A DNA stretch of 64,000 bases from Aliamphritea hakodatensis (lineage in GTDB: Bacteria > Pseudomonadota > Gammaproteobacteria > Pseudomonadales > Balneatricaceae), in NCBI RefSeq assembly GCF_024347195.1, contig NZ_AP025281.1, positions 2,852,001 through 2,916,000 of the forward strand, in the 5' to 3' direction. A program made the translations under genes and the position numbers. Each line of letters starts with the position of its first letter. Within the stretch, counting starts at the first letter, position 1. Shown here one piece after another: positions 50,526-58,607 of this stretch. The notes under the pieces are model-generated. The model worked only from the letters and a program-made list of their open reading frames with translations. It was not told the DNA's origin and searched no databases.

Positions 50526-51701
50526 CTAGTCCGCCAGCAACACGCTGGCTTCTGCGGTCCAGGCCAGCTGGATTTCACTGCCAACCGCAATTTCACCGCT
50601 GGTTGCACGGTTTAGCTGCTGCATAACCGTCATCTCGTCACCGTTATTCAGCCGCACAACGTATTTCTGCTGCTGCCCCAGATACACCACATCAGTGACC
50701 CTGGCGGAAACGATATTTTCACAGTTGTCCGGTGTGTCCGGTGCAACAATCCAGATTCTCTCTGGCCGCACCGCCAGACTGACTTTACAGTTAACTGCCA
50801 GTTCCGATCCAAGCCGGGCCTGTAAAGGTCCGATGGCAGTTTCAACAGTGCCGACAGCTACACCGGTGTCGCTGTCAGCAAGTTCAATGACTGAGGTTAT
50901 TGTCCCTTCAATGAAATTACTTTCGCCGATAAAGTCTGCAACAAAGCGGCTGTTAGGTTGCTTATACAGCTCTGACGGCGACCCGATTTGCTTGATCTCC
51001 CCTTCATTGAACACCGCTATCCGGTCACTCATTGCCAGCGCTTCTTCCTGATCATGAGTCACGTAAATGACAGTAATCCCCATTTCTCTGTGGAGCCGCA
51101 TAATTTCAATCTGCATATGTTCCCGCAGTTTCTTATCCAAAGCGCCAAGGGGTTCGTCCATCAGCAATAAGCGGGGTTCAAACACCATCGCCCGGGCCAG
51201 TGCGACCCGTTGTTGCTGACCACCGGATAACTGTTTCGGCAAACGGTCCCCATACTGGCTCAGCCCGACCTGTTCCAGGCTGGCACGGACTTTTTCCTCA
51301 ATGACATCACGCCCCAGCTTTCTGACCTGCAGGGGAAACGCGACATTCTGTTCCACCGTCATATGCGGAAACAGTGCATATTGCTGAAATACCATGCCCA
51401 GATCCCGCTTATGAGGCGGCAAAGGATCCAGCGGCTTACCATCCAGCATGATTGAACCGCTGGACAGGCCGGTGAAACCTGCAACCATCATCAGCGTAGT
51501 GGTTTTACCGGAGCCTGAAGGCCCCAGAAATGTCAGGAATTCACCCTGTTTAAGGTCCAGCGATACATTGCTAACGGCAACGAAATCGCCGTATAACTTG
51601 TTCACATTACGTAACGATAAAATGTCTGCTGCTGAAGAAACGGCCTCCGGCATAGCCGGGCTATCGTTCTCAACTGCAAAGGTTGTTGATTGGGTATTCA
51701 T
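50526..51701 (-). CDS. ABC transporter ATPase, PotA-like
   Basis: A 391-residue ATPase with a C-terminal TOBE domain. Walker A GPSGSGKTT, Q-loop VFQQYALFPHMTV, signature LSGGQQQRVALARA, Walker B LLLMDEPLGALD and switch His THDQEEA are all intact. The PotA/PotG class energises uptake of polyamines and related cations, but also of phosphonates, thiamine and other compounds. It is downstream of PotB/PotC-type permeases with 12 bp to the nearest. The substrate is presumably the compound attacked by the monooxygenase. Confidence 0.9.
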   Translation of the reverse strand: MNTQSTTFAVENDSPAMPEAVSSAADILSLRNVNKLYGDFVAVSNVSLDLKQGEFLTFLGPSGSGKTTTLMMVAGFTGLSSGSIMLDGKPLDPLPPHKRDLGMVFQQYALFPHMTVEQNVAFPLQVRKLGRDVIEEKVRASLEQVGLSQYGDRLPKQLSGGQQQRVALARAMVFEPRLLLMDEPLGALDKKLREHMQIEIMRLHREMGITVIYVTHDQEEALAMSDRIAVFNEGEIKQIGSPSELYKQPNSRFVADFIGESNFIEGTITSVIELADSDTGVAVGTVETAIGPLQARLGSELAVNCKVSLAVRPERIWIVAPDTPDNCENIVSARVTDVVYLGQQQKYVVRLNNGDEMTVMQQLNRATSGEIAVGSEIQLAWTAEASVLLAD

Positions 51702-51713
51702 TTTTATTATTCC

Positions 51714-52553
51714 TCAACTTGCAGATGCATCCTGACTCTGCTCCTTCTTACCGAACAGGCTTTCCAGTAACAGAATCAGCAATGCAAACACAAACAACAT
51801 AGAAGCCAGCGCCGCTATCGTCGGGTCGACATCACCACGGATATTCGACCACATCTGAACTGTGACCGGCCGCACCAGTGGCGTACTGATGAACAGAGAC
51901 ACGATCAACTCATCAAACGAGATCACCAGTGAAAACAAAAAACTCGACAGCACCCCGGGCATTACTAAAGGAAAAGTAATCTTGCGGAATACCGTCCATG
52001 GCGATGCCCCCAGATTAGCCGCAGCATCTTCCAGCCGAGCATCCACCATGCCCAGTGACGCGGTGATCGTCGACAGCGCATAGGGGATCGTCAGAATTAT
52101 ATGCGCCAGTATCAAACCTCCAACGGTGCCGTGAATGCCCCAGCTTCTGAACGTCCCATACAAAGCCGCTGCGGTAATGATCACCGGAACAACCAGCGGA
52201 GATATCAGCAAAGCCCGAATGAACGTGGTACCGGGAATATCCGACCGGGCCAGTCCCAGAGCTGTCGCAAGCCCTAATGCCGTGGCAATTATCGATGTCG
52301 GCACCATTACCAGAACACTGATCCAGAGTGTATCCATCCACTTGGGATCAAGGATGTTTTCGTACCACTGGAAAGAGAAACCCGGTGGTGGAAACGTCAG
52401 GTAATACCCCGAACTAAAGGAGATAATAACGACGATGATCAGCGGTGCTATGAGGTACAAAATTACCGTGTAACAAAGCAACCACCGCAGCCAGCTCCAG
52501 CCGTTTTGCGTGAACTGATATTTCAGCGCCTGTAACGATGAAGATAAAATCAT
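51714..52553 (-). CDS. ABC transporter permease, PotC-like
   Basis: A 279-residue inner-membrane protein with six membrane segments. LIIVVIISFSSGYYLTFPPPGFSFQWYENIL at the start and the coupling motif EDAAANLGASPWTVFRKITFPLVMPGVLSSFLFSLVISFDEL are characteristic of PotC. It overlaps the PotB-like gene by 4 bp (ATGA) and is followed within 12 bp by the ATPase gene, so the transporter genes form a tight set. Confidence 0.9.
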   Translation of the reverse strand: MILSSSLQALKYQFTQNGWSWLRWLLCYTVILYLIAPLIIVVIISFSSGYYLTFPPPGFSFQWYENILDPKWMDTLWISVLVMVPTSIIATALGLATALGLARSDIPGTTFIRALLISPLVVPVIITAAALYGTFRSWGIHGTVGGLILAHIILTIPYALSTITASLGMVDARLEDAAANLGASPWTVFRKITFPLVMPGVLSSFLFSLVISFDELIVSLFISTPLVRPVTVQMWSNIRGDVDPTIAALASMLFVFALLILLLESLFGKKEQSQDASAS

Positions 52554-53434
52554 AGTTTCTTCTCCCGACGCTGAAACAGCCGCACAATACCGAAGATAAA
52601 CAGTGTGCTAAGTAACAGGATAATGGCCAGTACCGCAGGAATCCCCCAACTACCCAGCTCGGTTACCTGCTCATGGATCAACTGTGCTACTACAACATCA
52701 CGGTGGCCGCCTAAAAGTGCCGGCGTGATGAAATACCCCAGACACGTCACGAACACCAGCATCGATCCGGTAAAGACTCCCGGCATACTCAGTGGCAGGT
52801 AAACCCGCCTGAATGCGGTGACAGGACTCGCCCCCAGGTTGGCTGCTGCCGAAACATACTGCTTATCGATTTTCGACATCACGGTATAGAGCGGGAACAC
52901 CATCAGTGGCAACTGAATCTGCACCATACCGATCAACAGACCCGTGCGGTTAAACAGCATATCCAGCGGTTCCAGTAACAACCCCAGCCCAATCAATATG
53001 TCATTAATCAGACCACTGGGTTGCAACAACACCATCCAGGCAAAGGTTCTCACCAGAATACTGGTCCAGAAAGGCACCAGCACCGCAAAGATCAATAACC
53101 GTCGCACCCTTGGTGAAGCCTGAGCGATTGTGTAAGCCAGCGGATACCCTAACAGTAATGAAAGAAACGTGGTGACGAAGCTTATCACTACGGTATTCCA
53201 CAACACCGCGCCGTATATAAAGTTGCTGAACACTTCATTGAAGTTATGCAACCCGTTAAAAGGGTCGGTAAAGGCCTTCAGCAGAAAACCCAGTACCGGC
53301 CAGGCAAATGCCAGCAAGAGTGTGACGGTGGCGGGCACCACCAGCCAGAAATATCGATTTCTGACCAGCTGTGCCGCGTTACTCCACCAGGTAACCCCAA
53401 GGCCGGCAGCCCTGTTGGTTACGATAGTTTCCAT
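52550..53434 (-). CDS. ABC transporter permease, PotB-like
   Basis: About 294 residues from ATG 53434; an in-frame GTG at 53443 is an alternative start. Six membrane segments, with the coupling motif SAAANLGASPVTAFRRVYLPLSMPGVFTGSMLVFVTCLGYFITPALLGG typical of PotB. The start overlaps the 3' end of the binding-protein gene by 16-25 bp, so translation is coupled. Forms the transmembrane channel with the PotC-like protein. Confidence 0.9.
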   Translation of the reverse strand: METIVTNRAAGLGVTWWSNAAQLVRNRYFWLVVPATVTLLLAFAWPVLGFLLKAFTDPFNGLHNFNEVFSNFIYGAVLWNTVVISFVTTFLSLLLGYPLAYTIAQASPRVRRLLIFAVLVPFWTSILVRTFAWMVLLQPSGLINDILIGLGLLLEPLDMLFNRTGLLIGMVQIQLPLMVFPLYTVMSKIDKQYVSAAANLGASPVTAFRRVYLPLSMPGVFTGSMLVFVTCLGYFITPALLGGHRDVVVAQLIHEQVTELGSWGIPAVLAIILLLSTLFIFGIVRLFQRREKKL

Positions 53435-54549
53435 TTGGTCCACTCATCTGCCAGTTCTTTCAGGTTTTCACGCCAGTAATCCGCATTCAGAACAAAACCT
53501 TTTTCAATATTCGAAGGTTCAGTTGGCAACCATGGCGCCACATCGGCATCAATAAACTCAAACGCGGCCTGATTCACAGGTGCGTACCCGGTCATATTCG
53601 CAAAAGCTGCCTGAGCATCCGGCTGAATTGAGCGCTCGATCAGAGCCATGGCATTGGCTTTGTTAGGTGCTCCTTTGAGTACCACATGATAGTCCACTGA
53701 CTGAACGTTCTGTTCCCAGCCGATTGCCAGATGACCGCCTTTTTTCACCGCGTCAAAAATACGGCCGTTATGCAGCAAACCACAGGAGGCAACACCATCC
53801 ACCATCAGTTGCTGAGCCTGCGAAGCCGACTTCCACAGGATCAGATCGTCCTTAATGGTATCCAGCTTACGAAATGCGCGTTCAACATCCAGCGGATAAA
53901 GATCAGCAGGTGCAACACCGTCGGCCAGTAATGCCACTTCTAACATGCCGTATACGCGGTCACGCAGAATCCGTTTACCGGGGAAACGTTTGGTATCAAA
54001 AATATCAGTCCAGGTCTGAGGACCAGTGCCTTCACTGAACTTATCAGTGTTGTAACAAACGTTATAAGACCAGACGCAGTTCCCCACGCCGTAATCATGC
54101 GTAAACTGCGGTGGCAGGGTATTACGGTTAACCACGCTGTAGTCGATCGGTTCAAAAAGATTATCGGCGCTGCCGTAGTAAAGGAATATGTCCGTGGCAT
54201 CTGCGATATCAAACTCAGGTGAACCGCTGGCCACACTGGTACGGACTTTCGCTTCGTTCATCGGGCCGGCCTGAACCACCCGAACACCGGATTCTTTCTC
54301 AAAAGGATCACACCAGGCTTTCTTCTGTGACTCCTGATAAAACCCGCCCCAACTCAGGTATACGACTGTCCCCTTATTGCTCGCGGCAAAGCTTGAACCA
54401 AATGGCATCAGCATAGCACCGGCACCTACAGCGGCCGTGGCCCCCAAAAACTTACGCCTGCTCAGCTGGACCGGCGCGACACAGGAAGCCCCTGCTTCAT
54501 CACTGTTTAACTGCGGATCAGTATCAAATTTATTTTTATTGTCTGACAT
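53419..54549 (-). CDS. Periplasmic binding protein, PotD-like, with Tat signal
   Basis: A 376-residue family-1 binding protein. A twin-arginine signal (SRRKFLGATAAVGAGAML, residues 30-47) sends it to the periplasm already folded. The mature part has VVYLSWGGFYQESQKKAWCDPFEKESGVRVV, then SPEFDIADATDIFLYYG, and a closing NADYWRENLKELADEWTKWKL, all typical of spermidine/putrescine-like binders. The aromatic/acidic ligand box of PotD cannot be confirmed by eye, so the ligand may be another small cation or N-heterocycle. Confidence 0.88.
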   Translation of the reverse strand: MSDNKNKFDTDPQLNSDEAGASCVAPVQLSRRKFLGATAAVGAGAMLMPFGSSFAASNKGTVVYLSWGGFYQESQKKAWCDPFEKESGVRVVQAGPMNEAKVRTSVASGSPEFDIADATDIFLYYGSADNLFEPIDYSVVNRNTLPPQFTHDYGVGNCVWSYNVCYNTDKFSEGTGPQTWTDIFDTKRFPGKRILRDRVYGMLEVALLADGVAPADLYPLDVERAFRKLDTIKDDLILWKSASQAQQLMVDGVASCGLLHNGRIFDAVKKGGHLAIGWEQNVQSVDYHVVLKGAPNKANAMALIERSIQPDAQAAFANMTGYAPVNQAAFEFIDADVAPWLPTEPSNIEKGFVLNADYWRENLKELADEWTKWKLS

Positions 54550-54670
54550 CTCTTTCTCCTAAACTTTGCATAGAAAACAAATAGTTATATTTATATCTTA
54601 GGATACAGCAGATTAAATCCACTTACGGTTTGTAATACTCTCCTAATTCTCTGACATTGAAATTTATGGC

Positions 54671-55711
54671 TTATTGAAAATGTGGCATAACCTCACTGGC
54701 AAACAGCTCCAGCGAACGTTTATTAAATTCATCAGATACCCCGTACGCTTCGCCGTACAGGAAAGTATCGATTCCCAGTGCTTCATATTTTTTCAGTTTG
54801 ACAACGACCTCTTCCGGCGTACCAAATAACATGTTTTCGTGTAGGGACTTAGGGTCATAATCGTTCTTATTGGCAATGGCCTGATAATCCGCAGGGTCAG
54901 CAAAGCCGTTTTCCACGCCACCAATGTTCTTCATCAGCGTTTCGAAGTAGCGGCCAAAATTAGTCACCCCTTCTACCGGCACCATCCAGTCATCCGGATT
55001 ATCATAAACACAGACCCGGCGCAGCATCATCAGCTTGGGACGGGGCAGCTCAGGATAACGGGCAACGGTATCGTTAAAACGATTTACCAACACCTCTACT
55101 TCAGAATGAGGTGCCTGAAGCGGCGTAGCCATAATGTTGCAGCCATTGCTAATCGCCCAGTCAAACGAGCCCGGATCACGGGCAGCACACCAAAGCGGCG
55201 GATGCGGTAACTGCTGTGGTTTCGGGCAGGCGGTGGCTGTCGGGAACTGCCAGTACTGGCCATCATGGGCATAGTCGCCTTTCCACAGTTCCTTCAGTGC
55301 CGCCAGCATCTCCTTCATATACCCCACGCCTTCACGCTGATCGATACCCGGCTGCATACGGTCAAACTCATACTGGAATGAACCGCGCCCGATACCAAAC
55401 TCAAGCCGGCCGCCGGAAATCAGATCACACAATCCGGCCTCACCGGCCAGTCTGATCGGGTGCCAGTAAGGCGCCGTTACAATCCCGGTACCCAGGCGAA
55501 TATTCTTAGTGATCGCAGCCCAGTGACTCAGCAACTGAAACGGATTAGGTGCAATAGTCAGCTCAATGGTATGGTGCTCAGCAGTCCAGGCAGTGGTAAA
55601 GCCTGCTTCATCAGCCAACCGAACCATATAATTGGTCTTATCCCAGACCTGCTGCATCGGCGTTTCGTCATCCAGACGTGCCATATTTAATACGATGTCA
55701 AAATCCATCAT
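54671..55711 (-). CDS. LLM-class flavin-dependent monooxygenase
   Basis: A 346-residue luciferase-like TIM-barrel enzyme. It shows FTTAWTAEHHTIELTIAPNPFQLLSHWAAITKNIRLGTGIVTAPYWHPIRLAGEAGLCDLISGGRLEFGIGRGSF, the long signature of this family with the substrate/flavin histidine HH and GIGRG. It uses reduced FMN supplied by a reductase, here the flavin reductase gene two positions upstream in the same operon. It would initiate oxidation, commonly of a heterocycle, sulfonate or amine. No substrate can be read from the sequence. Confidence 0.9.
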   Translation of the reverse strand: MMDFDIVLNMARLDDETPMQQVWDKTNYMVRLADEAGFTTAWTAEHHTIELTIAPNPFQLLSHWAAITKNIRLGTGIVTAPYWHPIRLAGEAGLCDLISGGRLEFGIGRGSFQYEFDRMQPGIDQREGVGYMKEMLAALKELWKGDYAHDGQYWQFPTATACPKPQQLPHPPLWCAARDPGSFDWAISNGCNIMATPLQAPHSEVEVLVNRFNDTVARYPELPRPKLMMLRRVCVYDNPDDWMVPVEGVTNFGRYFETLMKNIGGVENGFADPADYQAIANKNDYDPKSLHENMLFGTPEEVVVKLKKYEALGIDTFLYGEAYGVSDEFNKRSLELFASEVMPHFQ

Positions 55712-55848
55712 CTCTCTCCAGATTTATTGTTATTCTCAGATTTCTGCCACACCAACCTCTGCCGCTACAGACAGGCCGGCCCGTTTCCCGGTGTTACCCT
55801 GGTGTTTAAAATGCAGATAAGGAGACCCGCGGGCTCCCTCCCGCAGCG

Positions 55849-57360
55849 TTATTCCTTCACACGGATCACAAACGGATCCTGTGCTTTGCCGGAATAATCA
55901 AGCATCACGCTCTTACTTCTGGAATATTCACGCAGCGATTCCAGTCCGTTATGGCTGCCATAGCCACTGTTTTTAAAGCCGCCTACCGGGGTAGCAAATG
56001 ATGCTGCACGGTAGGTATTCACCCAGACAATGCCGCTCTCAACTTCCCGGGCAAAACGCAGCCCCCTCTCCATGCTCTGGGTCCAGACACCTGCTGCCAG
56101 GCCATACTCGGTCGCATTGGCCAGCTCTGTCAGCTCTTCTTCAGTCGAAAAACGGATCACACAACCGACCGGCCCGAAGACCTCTTCCTGAGCGATGCGC
56201 ATTGAATTGTCGACATCGGTGAACAGTGTTGGCTCGAAATACCAGCCCTCACTCAGCGCCGGGTCTTCGGGCGGTTTACCACCGCTCAGCAGAGTGGCCC
56301 CCTCCGCTTTAGCAATCTCGACATAGCGGGTGACCTTTTCCAGCTGTTCACGGATCGCCAGTGGCCCGACCTGAACCCCCTCTTCGGTAGGATCCCCAAG
56401 TTTAATCTGCCTGGTGCGGGTCAGTAATTTATCGAGAAACGCGTCATAAACACTCTCCTGGACAAAGATCCGGGAGCCCGCCACACAGGTCTGTCCGGCA
56501 GCGGCAAAAATACCCGCGACCACACCATTAGCGGCACGGTCCAGATCAGCATCATCAAACACACAGTGCGGCGACTTCCCCCCCAGCTCCATATTGCACT
56601 GGGCCAGATGGCTGGCAGCATTCGCGGCGACCCGCTTACCAGTCTCACTGCTGCCGGTGAAAGCAATTTTGGCGATATGCGGATGCCGGGTCAGCGCTTC
56701 ACCGGCCACCGGGCCAAATCCGGTGACAACATTCACCACGCCCGGCGGGAATCCGGCCTGCTCCACCAGGTCCATCAATGCCAGCGTGGAAGCACTTGTA
56801 TGTTCAGAGGGCTTGATAACCACGGTATTACCGATTGCCAGACAGGGAGCCAGGGTCCAGGCCAGCTGATACAAGGGTGAATTCCAGGGCACGATAATAC
56901 CGACGACACCGATCGGCTCACGGACAGTGTAATTAAGCATATCCGGCTTATTCAGCGGGATGGTCGTACCTTCCAGCTTGTCAGCCGCACCGGCAAAGTA
57001 AGAAAAGGTATCCGGCACAATGGTGGTCTGGGCACGGGTTTCCCGCAGAAGCTTACCGTTATCCCGGGTTTCAATGCGGGCCAGCATTTCACGGTTTTCA
57101 TCAATCAGTTGCGCCAGCCGGCGAACCATGTGACCACGGTCCGTCTGGCTCATACGTTGCCACTGCGGATTCTTAAGGGCTGCCCGGGCAGCACTGACGG
57201 CGTCTTCAATATCCTGAGCATCACCGGAAGCGACCTTATACCAGGGCTGGGCATTTGTCGGATCAAGACTGTCGAAGTATTCTCCGTTACTGGGTTCGTG
57301 CCACTGACCGTTAATATAGTGACTCAGGCGCTGGCCTGTAATCTGTTCCAAATTGCGCAT
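55849..57360 (-). CDS. NAD(P)-dependent aldehyde dehydrogenase
   Basis: A 503-residue ALDH. NAD-binding IIVPWNSPLYQLAWTLAPCLAIGNTVVIKPSEHTSASTL, FTGSSETGKRVA, catalytic Glu in MELGGKSPHCVFDDADLD and catalytic Cys in AAGQTCVAGSR are intact, with GGFKNSGYGSHNGLESLREYSRSKSVML at the C-terminus. It differs from the GabD-like enzyme at the operon end, so two separate aldehyde oxidations are expected in the pathway. It lies 15 bp after the flavin reductase gene. Confidence 0.9.
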   Translation of the reverse strand: MRNLEQITGQRLSHYINGQWHEPSNGEYFDSLDPTNAQPWYKVASGDAQDIEDAVSAARAALKNPQWQRMSQTDRGHMVRRLAQLIDENREMLARIETRDNGKLLRETRAQTTIVPDTFSYFAGAADKLEGTTIPLNKPDMLNYTVREPIGVVGIIVPWNSPLYQLAWTLAPCLAIGNTVVIKPSEHTSASTLALMDLVEQAGFPPGVVNVVTGFGPVAGEALTRHPHIAKIAFTGSSETGKRVAANAASHLAQCNMELGGKSPHCVFDDADLDRAANGVVAGIFAAAGQTCVAGSRIFVQESVYDAFLDKLLTRTRQIKLGDPTEEGVQVGPLAIREQLEKVTRYVEIAKAEGATLLSGGKPPEDPALSEGWYFEPTLFTDVDNSMRIAQEEVFGPVGCVIRFSTEEELTELANATEYGLAAGVWTQSMERGLRFAREVESGIVWVNTYRAASFATPVGGFKNSGYGSHNGLESLREYSRSKSVMLDYSGKAQDPFVIRVKE

Positions 57361-57375
57361 TACAATCGACTCCGT

Positions 57376-58353
57376 TTACAGGTTTATTTTCTGCTTATGC
57401 TCGCCCCATGCTTCCGGCCGGCCTTCCAGCATGGCCACCGAACCCTCACCGAGTGCCTCGGTATAGATTCCGAAACGGTCATTAACACAGTCACGGAAAT
57501 AGCGGCGCAACATCGCATTCAGTTGCGGGAAACACAGCTGGTCCCAGGGCAGTTCATCCGCGGTAAATAGCCTCGCAGTCGTCTTGCTCCCGGACAGCTC
57601 CGGCTGTGTCAGCTGGCCCCGGTAGACGATATGCGTTTTATGATCAAGGGTTTCGTAGACGGAATAGAGAAAGCTGATCTCAGCTTCGGCACCTATCTGT
57701 TTCAATAAACCGGGTAAACGGCTCAGCACTTCACTTTGCCCCGGTTCCGCCTGCACCAGTGGAATCGTCCAGCCGTTTGATTCCTCATCCCGAATCAGTA
57801 AGACCTTATTTTCATGGCCCAGCACACAGCCAAACTGAGTATTGTTGCCCGCTTTAACAGCTGTCTGTTCCAACCCGAACGTAATGTAGTTACCGCCACC
57901 GTATCCCAGCGGGGTGGCCTGACGGCTGGCAAAGTCTTTCACTTCACCGATCAGAATCAGATGATCTCCGGCTTCGACCTGATCATGCAGTGTGCAGTCA
58001 AACCAGCTCAGCGCATCATCGATAATCGGAGCGCCAGTAACACCCGGTCGAGTTTCAACATGATCAAATTTGTCTGTCGCTTTGGAAGCAAACAGATTAG
58101 ATACGTCCTTTTGAGCTTCGGTCAGAACATTGACCACAAAGCCTTTACAGTTTTGGAAAACGGGATAGCTGGCCGCCTTATGGTCGATACAAAACATCAC
58201 CAGGGCCGGGTCCAGAGATACAGACGTAAAAGAATTGGCAGTCAGGCCGCGGGGCTGACCATCAGCATCCACAGTGGTAACAACAGTAACGCCGGTGACA
58301 TAGGTTCCAAAGGCCTGACGCAGGGCTTTGGGATCAAGTGTCGAGGTTTTCAT
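57376..58353 (-). CDS. Flavin reductase fused to a Nudix-like domain
   Basis: About 325 residues from ATG 58353, which has GAGGAG upstream. Residues 1-160 are a flavin reductase of the HpaC/RutF split-barrel type (LRQAFGTYVTGVTVVTTVDADGQPRGLTANSFTSVSLDP, then DHLILIGEVKDF), supplying FMNH2 to the LLM monooxygenase. Residues about 175-320 look like a Nudix fold (VLGHENKVLLIRDEESNGWTIPLVQAEPGQSEV) but the canonical G-x5-E-x7-REUXEE-x-GU box is not present, so phosphohydrolase activity is doubtful; it may sense NAD(P)H or FMN. First gene of the ten-gene operon. Confidence 0.83.
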   Translation of the reverse strand: MKTSTLDPKALRQAFGTYVTGVTVVTTVDADGQPRGLTANSFTSVSLDPALVMFCIDHKAASYPVFQNCKGFVVNVLTEAQKDVSNLFASKATDKFDHVETRPGVTGAPIIDDALSWFDCTLHDQVEAGDHLILIGEVKDFASRQATPLGYGGGNYITFGLEQTAVKAGNNTQFGCVLGHENKVLLIRDEESNGWTIPLVQAEPGQSEVLSRLPGLLKQIGAEAEISFLYSVYETLDHKTHIVYRGQLTQPELSGSKTTARLFTADELPWDQLCFPQLNAMLRRYFRDCVNDRFGIYTEALGEGSVAMLEGRPEAWGEHKQKINL

Positions 58354-58470
58354 TTTTATTCTCCTCAGAAACAAGCCGGTTCAAAACATTCATCATCAAT
58401 AGGAATAATTTCATGATATGGATCAACAACCGGGGCAACAATTGAGAAAAACAACCAAAAAACGATCTAA

Positions 58471-58493
58471 TTTTCCTACTTTTCATAGGAAAA
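58471..58493. promoter_or_regulatory. Inverted repeat in the divergent promoter, candidate PucR-type operator
   Basis: TTTTCCTA and TAGGAAAA are perfect complements (8 bp) around CTTTTCA. The site lies 118 bp from the flavin reductase start and 115 bp from the PucR gene start, almost exactly midway, as expected for a shared operator. Confidence 0.55.
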
Positions 58494-58607
58494 GATAAAA
58501 CCTGTGCACCATCGATTGCCTCACTGACAAATCCGGGTAATAGTAAAAAATGAGGGTCAATACCAACCAGGCCGGATTAGTTATCTGCCACAGGAGCACC
58601 AGAGCCA

